Below, one piece after another: positions 7,439 to 14,404 of a stretch of DNA of 26,695 nucleotides (positions are counted from its first letter, which is position 1; each line of letters opens with the position of its first letter). The notes under the pieces are model-generated. The model had not been told where the DNA came from and ran no database searches. It saw only the letters and a program-made list of their open reading frames with translations. The stretch lies in the NCBI GenBank assembly GCA_038748065.1, contig JBCDJG010000062.1:1-26695 (forward strand), read 5' to 3'. This DNA is from JBCDJG01 sp038748065 (GTDB lineage: Bacteria > Pseudomonadota > Gammaproteobacteria > Pseudomonadales > Halieaceae). The position numbers and the translations under genes were made by a program.

Positions 7439-10260
7439 GCCGCGAAGCTACCGCACGTATTCGCCGCAAGGAGTTACGACTGCTGTTTGCTTCGCCAGCG
7501 GCATGGTTGTTCCTCAGCGCCTTCGCCGGTGGCAGCCTATTCCTGGTCTTTTGGGTGGAATCCTTTTTCGCCCGCAACATCGCCGACCTGCGCCCCTTGT
7601 TCGAGTGGCTACCACTGCTGCTGATACCGCTTTGCGCGTCGCTTACCATGCGCATGTGGAGCGAAGAGCATCGCGACGGCACACTGGAGCACGTGCTAAC
7701 ACAGTCGATTGGGCTGTGGCCCTTCATCTACGGCAAGTTCCAGGCCTGTATTGTGATGCTCCTGCTCGCGCTCGCCACGAGCGCACCCCTGGCAATTACG
7801 CTGGCCGTCATCGGCGACATGGACTGGGGTCCGGCACTGGCCGGCTATCTGGCCGCACTGCTACTGGGCGCGAGTTATGCCAGCATCGGCCTGTGGGTTT
7901 CGGCCCACACGCGCAGCCCAATCGTTGCACTGATCGGCAGCAGTCTACTCTGCGGCACTCTCTACTTGGTGGGCACCCCCCTGGTGACCGGTTTTTTCGA
8001 CAACGATACGGCCGCGTGGCTCGCCTATCTTGGCAGCGGCGCACGCTTTGAAAGCATTGCCAGGGGGGTCCTGGACCTGCGCGACCTGGCCTACTACCTC
8101 AGCCTCTGCGCACTCTTCCTGCTGCTGACTCAGCTGGCCCTGCAACGCTCGCGTTGGGCAGGCCACGGCTTCAACACCCATCATCGCCAGGCCTGGATCT
8201 GGGCATCTTTGCTTATCCTTAATCTGCTGGCAGCCAATTATTGGCTTCAGTATCTGCACGGCTGGCGCCTGGATGTTACCCGCGAGCAGCGCTTCAGCAT
8301 CTCTGACTCAAGCATGGAGATCATCAGCCAGCTGGAAGAGCCGCTGCTGATTCGTGGTTATTTCAGCGAGCGCACCCATCCGCGGCTCGCCCCACTTGTG
8401 CCACAGCTGAAGGACCTCCTGGAAGAGCTGGAACTGCGCAGCGACGGCAGAATTCGTCTGGAGTGGCTGGACCCGGCAACAGACCCAGCCGCTGAGGATG
8501 AAGCCAATCGCCTCTATGAAATAACCGCCACACCGGTACAAATTGCCGATCGTCATCAGTCGTCAATTGTTAACGCCTATTTCAATCTCCTGGTGCAGTA
8601 TGGCGACGAGTTTCAAACCCTCGGCTTCAATGACCTGATCGAAGTCAAGGTCACGCCGCATACTGCGCCAGAAATACTGCTGCGCAATCCCGAGTTCGAC
8701 GTGACGCGCGCCATCAAAAACGCCCTGTACAACTACCGCAGGGGCTCACGTGTTTTCGATTCGATCACTTCGCCCGTGGAATTCATCGCCTATGTCTCAG
8801 ACGAGCAGCGCTTGCCCGTGGAGCTGCGCAGCTACCTGACGTCGATCAAGGCGCTGTTACAGGAGGTTGAGCGTGAAGCCCAGGGCAAGTTCAGCACGCG
8901 CTTCATCAAGCCCGAGGCGGGAGACGGCAGAGTAGCAGCGCAGATCGCTCAGGAGTGGGGCTTCCAGCCGCTGACAGCGGCTGTGGATGATAATCAGGCG
9001 TTCTATTTCTACCTGACACTGGCCGACGACCAACAGGTCGTCCAGCTGTCCACCGATGACTTTGACGCGGCGCAGTTTCGCACGTCGCTACAGGCTGGCC
9101 TGCGTCGCTTCGCGCGCAATATGACGCGCACCGTCGCACTGCACGTACCACCATCGCAGCCCGGTCTGGTGGGTGGCATCAGGGGGCCCACTTTCCAGCG
9201 CCTTGAACAGGAACTCGCACGAGACTATAACCTGCTGCGCGAAGACCTCAGCGACGGCAGCGTCTACGCCGATGCGGACACTCTGCTCGTGCTGGCGCCC
9301 GATGGTTTGAGAGATATCGAGGTCTATGCCATCGACCAGTTTCTGATGCGGGGCGGCACCGTGTTGCTGTCAACATCTCCCTTTCATGCGAATCTCGCCG
9401 ATGGCGAGTTATCCCTGCGAGATCACAACAGTGGCCTGAAAGACTGGCTGAATCATCACGGCGTTGTCATCGAACCAGCGCTCGTTCTGGATGAAAACAA
9501 CGGTCTTTTTCTCAAACCCGTAACGCGTCGCCAGGGGGCTTTCGAATTCCAGGACGTCAGCATTGTTAACTACCCCTACTTCATCGATCTGCGCGGCCGC
9601 GGACTTTCAGGGGAGCATCCAGCAACTGCCGGGGTCTACCAGGCCACGATGGCCTGGGCATCACCGGTCTCAACACAACGGGTTGAGGGCCGGCGCACTA
9701 ACATCCTGCTGCGTTCCGGACCGCGCTCCTGGACATCCGATTCACGTGACATTCTAGAGCCACCCGACCTCGACGAAGTACGGGGCAGTGTCGATTTGGG
9801 CCCGAGGAACCTTGCCGTGCAGCTCCAGGGTCGCATGACCTCATACTTCCCCGAGAGACCGCTGTCTGACTTAAGGCCGGAACAGGGCTTTGCCCAGTTT
9901 CCGCACCCGACACTCCTGCGCTCGCCCGAGTCGGCGCGACTGGTGGTCTTCGGCTCCAACGATTTCCTGCGCGACCAGGTGCTGAATATAGAGCTTGCCG
10001 CAAGCGGCAACCCTTACATTGGCGCCATGGAACTGATGCTGAAGTCTGTTGACTGGGCCGTGGACGACAGCCCCCTGCGCGAAATCCGCTCACGTGATGG
10101 CATGCGCCAGACTCTACCACCCATGGACCGCGGACAGCAGCGCGCCCTGGAATATTTCAACTATGCGGCCGCCTTGGTCTTTGTCGCCCTGCTCCTGCTA
10201 ATGCAGTGGCTGCTTGATCGCTTCAGGCGCCTGCAATTGCGCCGCAGCCTGAACCTGTGA
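7435..10260 (+). CDS. ABC-2 permease fused to GldG-like auxiliary domain
   Basis: Inner-membrane protein of 941 aa that joins two components which are separate GldF and GldG in gliding Bacteroidetes. Residues 1-245 form a six-span ABC-2 permease with SEEHRDGTLEHVL, typical of the cytoplasmic loop. A seventh span (about 255-275, WASLLILNLLAANYW) leads to LDVTREQRFSISDSS, the hallmark entry to the GldG/ABC_transp_aux domain, which probably lies in the periplasm. A final span (FVALLLLMQWLLDRF) anchors the C-terminus. GTG start and TGA stop each overlap a neighbour by 4 nt. Gliding itself is not implied: such modules are widespread in gammaproteobacteria and their cargo is unknown. Confidence 0.88.
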   Translation: MSREATARIRRKELRLLFASPAAWLFLSAFAGGSLFLVFWVESFFARNIADLRPLFEWLPLLLIPLCASLTMRMWSEEHRDGTLEHVLTQSIGLWPFIYGKFQACIVMLLLALATSAPLAITLAVIGDMDWGPALAGYLAALLLGASYASIGLWVSAHTRSPIVALIGSSLLCGTLYLVGTPLVTGFFDNDTAAWLAYLGSGARFESIARGVLDLRDLAYYLSLCALFLLLTQLALQRSRWAGHGFNTHHRQAWIWASLLILNLLAANYWLQYLHGWRLDVTREQRFSISDSSMEIISQLEEPLLIRGYFSERTHPRLAPLVPQLKDLLEELELRSDGRIRLEWLDPATDPAAEDEANRLYEITATPVQIADRHQSSIVNAYFNLLVQYGDEFQTLGFNDLIEVKVTPHTAPEILLRNPEFDVTRAIKNALYNYRRGSRVFDSITSPVEFIAYVSDEQRLPVELRSYLTSIKALLQEVEREAQGKFSTRFIKPEAGDGRVAAQIAQEWGFQPLTAAVDDNQAFYFYLTLADDQQVVQLSTDDFDAAQFRTSLQAGLRRFARNMTRTVALHVPPSQPGLVGGIRGPTFQRLEQELARDYNLLREDLSDGSVYADADTLLVLAPDGLRDIEVYAIDQFLMRGGTVLLSTSPFHANLADGELSLRDHNSGLKDWLNHHGVVIEPALVLDENNGLFLKPVTRRQGAFEFQDVSIVNYPYFIDLRGRGLSGEHPATAGVYQATMAWASPVSTQRVEGRRTNILLRSGPRSWTSDSRDILEPPDLDEVRGSVDLGPRNLAVQLQGRMTSYFPERPLSDLRPEQGFAQFPHPTLLRSPESARLVVFGSNDFLRDQVLNIELAASGNPYIGAMELMLKSVDWAVDDSPLREIRSRDGMRQTLPPMDRGQQRALEYFNYAAALVFVALLLLMQWLLDRFRRLQLRRSLNL

Positions 10261-11162
10261 GTCGACTTAACCTTATTCTGTTCGTGGCGCTTCTGGCACA
10301 GGTCGGCCTGGCGATCACGCTGCAGCGCGCCGCGCAAAACGCCGCAAATGGCAATGCACCACCACCCTTATTTGACTTTGAACCGAACGCGGTGTCAGAC
10401 ATTCATATCACAGATACCCAGGGCAATGAGACTGTACTGCTGCGCCTTGGTAGCCGCTGGACGCTGCCCGAACTGGAAGATCTTCCCGCCGACGGCGTGC
10501 GCATCAATCGCCTGTTGGCGGCCATCACCCGCGGCGAAACCGGCTGGCCGGTGGCGGACACAGTCGCCGCCCGGCAGCGCTTCCAGGTTGCCGGCTATCA
10601 CTACCGGCGTCGCATCATCATGGCGGGCGAAAGCGAATTGCTGGGCACCGTTTATCTTGGAACATCGCCGGGCTTCAGACAGGTACACGCTCGTAACGAT
10701 GCGGCGGATTCTATCTACAGTCTGCGGCTGAATACTTTCGAAATACCGGCGCAAAGTGAAGACTGGCTGGATCGCCGCCTGCTGCAGGTCCGCGCACCAG
10801 TGAGCATCACGGCGGACGGCTATCGCCTGACCCGCGAGGGAGACAGCTGGCGCAGTGCGTCGGGCGCAGTGCCCGACTCTCGCGAAGTTAGCGCGCTGCT
10901 GGAAGCACTGCGGACGCTGCAGGTCACGGCGCTCGCCGATCAGGATATGCAGCGGGAGCTGGCAGATCTTGACCCTGAGTTGGTCCTCGATATCAGCGGG
11001 CTTGGCGGCGATATTCGCCTTGAGCTATTCGTCTACGCGGACCGCCACTACATCTATAGCGACGAATATGCGCTTTTCTTCTCGCTGGGAGACCTTGAAT
11101 TTGACCGGCTTAGCTCTTTGGATGCGCGCCTCCTGCAGGGGACCATGTCTGGTTCGCTGTGA
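10257..11162 (+). CDS. DUF4340 domain protein of the Gld-like module
   Basis: A 301-aa protein with one N-terminal hydrophobic segment (NLILFVALLAQVGLAITL) and the rest predicted outside the cytoplasm. Segments such as LLRLGSRWTLPELEDLPADGVRINRLLAAI and the later repeat YRLTREGDSWRSA...SREVSALLEAL match DUF4340, where W...L/P...AD...V..LL units recur. DUF4340 proteins regularly follow GldA/GldFG-like genes, and here the GTG start overlaps the GldFG stop (GTGA). It probably forms the periplasmic part of the same complex. Biochemical function is unknown. Confidence 0.82.
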   Translation: MSRLNLILFVALLAQVGLAITLQRAAQNAANGNAPPPLFDFEPNAVSDIHITDTQGNETVLLRLGSRWTLPELEDLPADGVRINRLLAAITRGETGWPVADTVAARQRFQVAGYHYRRRIIMAGESELLGTVYLGTSPGFRQVHARNDAADSIYSLRLNTFEIPAQSEDWLDRRLLQVRAPVSITADGYRLTREGDSWRSASGAVPDSREVSALLEALRTLQVTALADQDMQRELADLDPELVLDISGLGGDIRLELFVYADRHYIYSDEYALFFSLGDLEFDRLSSLDARLLQGTMSGSL

Positions 11163-11180
11163 TACCATTGCGCAAATTTT

Positions 11181-11196
11181 TGCTATAGATCGAAGA
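11181..11196 (+). promoter_or_regulatory. Extended -10 element immediately before the exosortase gene
   Basis: The 33-bp gap before the exosortase contains TGCTATAGA, an extended -10 (TG-N-TATAGA, hexamer 11184-11189). With standard spacing the transcript would begin at 11196, the A of the ATG. There is no good Shine-Dalgarno sequence (only CGAAG) before that ATG. It could give a leaderless mRNA separate from the ABC operon. No -35 box is evident, so this is tentative. Confidence 0.35.
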
Positions 11197-11699
11197 TGAA
11201 TCGCTTCATCCTGTTGTTCCTCGTTATCCTGGTGAGTCTGTTCACACTGGAGCTCCAAACCCCTGTGCAGAAAGCGGTGATTGAGCCTTTCACTGCTCTC
11301 CTGGCAAAGGTATCGGCTGCATTGATTTTGCCCTTTGACGATTCAGTCATCGCCTACGGCAAGATTCTGCAGTTCGGTCCCGGGGGTTTTGCCGTATCGA
11401 TTGAAGCGGGCTGTAATGGCGTGGAAGCGACCATCGTACTGATTTCAGCAGTGCTGGCTTTTCCCGCCACCTGGCTGCAAAAGGCCTCCGCAATCGTCAT
11501 CGGCTTCTTTGCGATACAGGTCATGAACATCGCTCGCATCATCAGCCTGTTTTACCTGGGCGACTGGAACATGGATGTGTTCTCATGGTTCCACCTCTAC
11601 CTGTGGCCGGTGCTCATCATGATCGACGTACTGCTGGTCTTTATCTTGTACCTGCGTTACCTATCGAGACAGCCAGCACGTGAACTCGCCGCAGCCTGA
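11196..11699 (+). CDS. xrtH: Exosortase H (IPTLxxWG-CTERM type)
   Basis: Integral membrane cysteine protease/transpeptidase-like enzyme that cleaves and sorts proteins bearing a C-terminal CTERM tripartite signal. At 167 aa it is a compact exosortase with about five spans. The catalytic residues are visible: Cys73 in EAGCNGVE, Arg114 in NIARI and His133 in FSWFHLYLW. The block EAGCNGVEATIVLISAVLAFPA is characteristic of XrtH, the form dedicated to IPTLxxWG-CTERM proteins. It lies 33 nt after the DUF4340 gene and overlaps the next gene by 20 nt. No CTERM substrate is encoded in the window, so targets must lie elsewhere on the genome. Subfamily H is assigned from memory of the motif. Confidence 0.88.
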   Translation: MNRFILLFLVILVSLFTLELQTPVQKAVIEPFTALLAKVSAALILPFDDSVIAYGKILQFGPGGFAVSIEAGCNGVEATIVLISAVLAFPATWLQKASAIVIGFFAIQVMNIARIISLFYLGDWNMDVFSWFHLYLWPVLIMIDVLLVFILYLRYLSRQPARELAAA

Positions 11700-12315
11700 G
11701 CCGAACGGCACCCGCCAGTTCCTGCTGTTCTGCCTGCCGCTGCTGGTAATTTGCTTCGCCCTGTGGGGCGTACTGGGTCATTTGGTTGCCATGCCAGCCA
11801 TCGGCTTCGCCGATTACATCATGGTCAACTGGATGCCCGAGCTGGTGACAGAATTTACCTTCGATCCTGAGGGTCGCGGGGCGCTGCTTGTGTCCTCACT
11901 GGGTGAATATAACGGGCGCATGGTGCCGGTTGGTGATGAGGGCGGGAACCTCGCCTTCATTGTGAATACCATGGGGCAATCCTACTCGCTGCCTTTCTAC
12001 ACGGCCCTGTATTTTGCAACGCCCCGCGAGCACTACGCGGGAAGTTACTTCCGGGGCTGCCTCTTTCTTTACGTACTGCTGACCCTCGGTCTTGTCAGCG
12101 TCTGCCTGAAGGACTTGATGATCAACCTGGGGCCGGAGTTTCGCGCTCAGGACGTCGCCATGCTCCCGAGCAACAGCGTTATTGCAGTCGTCTACCAGTT
12201 GAACGCTTTGATTATCCCCACTCTGGGGCCTGCCGTTATCTGGGTATGGCAAAGCCGCGACACACCCGTGCTACGCGGCCTGCTGCCCGTCGAACTCAAC
12301 ACCGAGGAGACCTGA
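11680..12315 (+). CDS. Probable exosortase-H-associated membrane protein
   Basis: A 211-aa inner-membrane protein with about three hydrophobic spans: residues 12-34 (FLLFCLPLLVICFALWGVLG), about 122-147 (LFLYVLLTLGLVSVCL) and about 165-190. An 85-residue soluble stretch lies between the first two. The GTG start lies inside xrtH (20-nt overlap), so translation is coupled. I recognise no enzymatic motif. Proteins of this kind are found beside exosortase H, and the tight coupling suggests a partner that stabilises or regulates it. Function is otherwise unknown. Confidence 0.75.
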   Translation: MNSPQPEPNGTRQFLLFCLPLLVICFALWGVLGHLVAMPAIGFADYIMVNWMPELVTEFTFDPEGRGALLVSSLGEYNGRMVPVGDEGGNLAFIVNTMGQSYSLPFYTALYFATPREHYAGSYFRGCLFLYVLLTLGLVSVCLKDLMINLGPEFRAQDVAMLPSNSVIAVVYQLNALIIPTLGPAVIWVWQSRDTPVLRGLLPVELNTEET

Positions 12316-12320
12316 CCACC

Positions 12321-12521
12321 ATGAACAAGATGATTGCCACCCTCAGTATGCTGCTGGTCATTGCCGCTGTTATTGCTTACAGCCTCAACGAGCAGAGCAC
12401 CGAGACACTGGAAGATGGCACAGTGGTGGTGAAGGAAAAGGAAAACCCGCTGGAGAAAGCACAGTCTGTAGAAACCACGGTTCATGATGCCACCAAGCGG
12501 CGCATGGAGCAGGCTGAATAA
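12321..12521 (+). CDS. 66-aa single-span membrane protein next to exosortase H
   Basis: Small protein starting MNKMIATLSMLLVIAAVIAYS, a single membrane span or uncleaved signal anchor. A highly charged tail of about 45 residues follows (LEDGTVVVKEKENPLEKAQ, then VHDATKRRMEQAE) that looks helical. GGAGA 10 nt upstream supports the ATG at 12321, 5 nt after the preceding stop. A longer in-frame reading back to 12246 overlaps the upstream gene and has no such support. I do not recognise a family. Its position as last gene of the xrtH cluster suggests a role with it, which is inference. Confidence 0.72.
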   Translation: MNKMIATLSMLLVIAAVIAYSLNEQSTETLEDGTVVVKEKENPLEKAQSVETTVHDATKRRMEQAE

Positions 12522-12564
12522 TCCGGCTGACGTCGCGCTCTCTCAGACACCGGTTCCAGCCACG

Positions 12565-13551
12565 CTAGCCCGCAGCGGCCGCATCCCTGCCTTCCAGTGT
12601 TGCAGCCGATCGCGTGAGCAGGCTCATCAACAGCGCTCGCAGCCACTGATGCGGCGCGCTCCGCGAAGTGCGCGTATGACGCATCAGCGACATCTTGCCG
12701 CGGTTGCTGGAGTGCGTATTGCGTATCATCCGCTGCAGTTCCGCCGGCAACTCACGGCCGGTGATCAGGCCACGATAAAGGCCGCCTTCCTCGAAACCCG
12801 CATTTGCCACGAGCAGCGAGTCGGTGTGCGCCAGCACGCCCACCGCTGAAGCGAATTGCGTGGTCTCAAGCGTAATGCGGCGGTGCACGCCATATTGGCC
12901 CAGAACATCGTCGACCAGTGAAGTGTTCTCCCGGGTCAGGCCGGGTAAATAGAGCCGCAGGTGCGGGTACTCCAGAAAATTCGCTAGCGAGATGTCCCCG
13001 CCAACAATGGGGTGTTTGTTGCTCATATACAGTCGCGGGGCCAGCGCAGCAATCGGCTCAGCGAGAATGTCTCGATCGGTCTCCAGAGCGACAAAGGCCG
13101 CGAAATCCGCTTCCCCTTTCTTGAGTTGATCCTGGTAGTCGGGGGCCACCTCGGCGGTGATAATCTGCACACCCGGTGCCTCTTCTGTCAGCTCCGACAT
13201 CAGGGGTGGAAGCAGCGACTCACTGAGAATAGGCGGCAGCAGTAGCTTGAAGCTCCCGGTATAGGAAGCTGGCACGAACGCTTCATTGCCGAGCACCTGC
13301 TCAACATTCTCCAACAGGCCCGGAAGCTCGCGGCCAAGGGTTTCAGCACGCGGCGTCGGCACCAGGCCATGCGCGGTGCGGGTAAAGAGTTCGTCGTCAA
13401 AAGCGTCGCGCAGCTTTTGCAGCGTCTTGCTGAGCGCCGGCTGTGACACCGAGAGGCGTTCAGCCGCCCGGGTAACGTTACGCTCTTCCAGCAGGATCTG
13501 CAGGGCAACCAGCAGGTTAAGATCCGTCCTGATCAGCTTTCGAGAAATCAT
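12565..13551 (-). CDS. LysR family transcriptional regulator
   Basis: A 328-aa DNA-binding regulator. The N-terminal winged helix-turn-helix (about residues 8-70) reads DLNLLVALQILLEERNVTRAAERLSVSQPALSKTLQKLRD, then LFTRTAHGLVPTPRA. This is the NodD/PcpR-like branch, where the helix sequence begins DLNLL. The remaining 230 residues form the effector-binding PBP2 fold. It diverges from the DUF4136-like lipoprotein gene, and a perfect palindrome with T-N11-A spacing sits just upstream of its start, suggesting autoregulation. The effector and regulon cannot be read from the sequence. Confidence 0.92.
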   Translation of the reverse strand: MISRKLIRTDLNLLVALQILLEERNVTRAAERLSVSQPALSKTLQKLRDAFDDELFTRTAHGLVPTPRAETLGRELPGLLENVEQVLGNEAFVPASYTGSFKLLLPPILSESLLPPLMSELTEEAPGVQIITAEVAPDYQDQLKKGEADFAAFVALETDRDILAEPIAALAPRLYMSNKHPIVGGDISLANFLEYPHLRLYLPGLTRENTSLVDDVLGQYGVHRRITLETTQFASAVGVLAHTDSLLVANAGFEEGGLYRGLITGRELPAELQRMIRNTHSSNRGKMSLMRHTRTSRSAPHQWLRALLMSLLTRSAATLEGRDAAAAG

Positions 13552-13561
13552 AGCCGCCTGT

Positions 13562-13578
13562 CATAACTTCCAGTTATG
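13562..13578. promoter_or_regulatory. LysR-type operator palindrome
   Basis: CATAAC-TTCCA-GTTATG is a perfect 6-bp inverted repeat with a 5-bp spacer and contains the T-N11-A core expected of LysR-type binding sites. It starts 11 bp upstream of the LysR initiation codon and lies in the 138-bp divergent gap. Most likely it is the regulator's own binding site. Confidence 0.6.
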
Positions 13579-13621
13579 GCTCTTGATGCTAGCAAAAACC
13601 TTTAGCGATAAAACAGCCCCA

Positions 13622-13652
13622 TTGCTGGAAATCTGGCTTTTTCCGCTAGAAT
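13622..13652 (+). promoter_or_regulatory. Candidate promoter for the DUF4136-like lipoprotein gene
   Basis: TAGAAT (13647-13652) is a good -10 hexamer. A TTGCTG at 13622-13627 could be the -35, though the 19-bp spacing is long. Transcription would start near 13659, about 30 bp before the ATG at 13690. Confidence 0.45.
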
Positions 13653-13689
13653 ACACACAGGCGTCGGTCTTTTTATCGCGAGGTACCCC

Positions 13690-14274
13690 ATGCGTTCACC
13701 CCTTCGACTGCTGTCTGCCTTTTTGGCAGCATCTCTGCTGGTGGCCTGCGGGACCGGCATCCAGACGCGGCCCTCCGACAGCGCTGCTTTTGAAGCGGCG
13801 GCTTTTAGCTATTACAAGTGGCGCACCGAACCTATAGAAAACACCTCAGGTTCAACCGATACCTTCTATGTCATGGATCCGATCTTGCGCCGCGAGCTCG
13901 ATGCTGGACTGGCCGATAAGGGCTACATTCTCGATCCAAAGCGCGCCCAGTTCAGCGTCGACTATGTATTTGCACCGGGCATGATCATGGGAGAGAAGAG
14001 TGAAGTCGCAACCAACATACGCGCTTACCCTACCGTAAATCCCAACCGACAGGTTAATCAGGCAGAGATCGATAACGCCTATGCTCTAGCCGGCGTAAAG
14101 GAAACCAATAACATTGCTCTGCAGTTCAACAGCGTTGAGGACAACCTTGAGATCTGGAGTGTGATCATCACCAAAATTGTAGAAGACGCCAACAACGTCG
14201 ACCGCGATCGACTGGCAAAGAACGTCCGCCGGGCGGTGGGTGTTGGTTTGCGGACTCTGCCAAGAGCTCCGTAA
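13690..14274 (+). CDS. DUF4136-like lipoprotein
   Basis: A 194-aa predicted lipoprotein. The signal peptide MRSPLRLLSAFLAASLLVAC ends in the lipobox LVAC, so Cys20 would be lipidated. The mature part contains FSYYKWR, a middle section ending DYVFAPG, and a C-terminal segment DRLAKNVRRAVGVGLRTLP. These resemble DUF4136 proteins (an N-terminal 'tyrW' segment and a C-terminal 'V..lL..fPP'-like end). GAGG 8 nt before the ATG fits well. The last codons, including the stop, lie inside the first unit of a 19-bp tandem repeat, so the present C-terminus may be an altered one. Function is unknown. Confidence 0.75.
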   Translation: MRSPLRLLSAFLAASLLVACGTGIQTRPSDSAAFEAAAFSYYKWRTEPIENTSGSTDTFYVMDPILRRELDAGLADKGYILDPKRAQFSVDYVFAPGMIMGEKSEVATNIRAYPTVNPNRQVNQAEIDNAYALAGVKETNNIALQFNSVEDNLEIWSVIITKIVEDANNVDRDRLAKNVRRAVGVGLRTLPRAP

Positions 14275-14356
14275 ACTGCCCAGAGCTCCGTAAACTGCCC
14301 AGAGCTCCGTAAACTGCCAAGAGCTCCATAAACTGCCAAGAGCCACGTGAGCTGCT
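14262..14356 (+). repeat. 19-bp tandem repeat, about five units
   Basis: Units of MAGAGCTCCRTAAACTGCC (M is A or C) start at 14262, 14281, 14300, 14319 and, in decayed form, 14338. The first four differ at only one or two positions; the fifth has several changes. The first unit covers the end and TAA stop of the lipoprotein gene. No gene uses the array. It could affect transcript ends, or be a simple slippage product that may vary among strains. Confidence 0.9.
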
Positions 14357-14404
14357 AATTGCCCGATGAACCATCAAGGGCGACATAGACAGGTCTAAAC
14401 CTCG

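Noticed and set aside
7435..10260. Gliding motility function for the Gld-like genes
   Set aside because: Only the ABC part resembles Gld proteins; no other gliding or type IX secretion genes are present, and this module is common in non-gliding gammaproteobacteria.
11163..11195. TTGCGC as a -35 box for the exosortase promoter
   Set aside because: It is only 10 bp from the TATAGA hexamer, too close; only the extended -10 reading is kept.
14262..14356. Short repeats considered as a CRISPR array
   Set aside because: Units are directly adjacent with no spacers and no cas genes are nearby.
14079..14386. Repetitive minus-strand frames (VYGAL/TEL-like repeats)
   Set aside because: These are translations of the 19-bp tandem repeat in different frames. 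They have no plausible ribosome site and overlap the lipoprotein gene.
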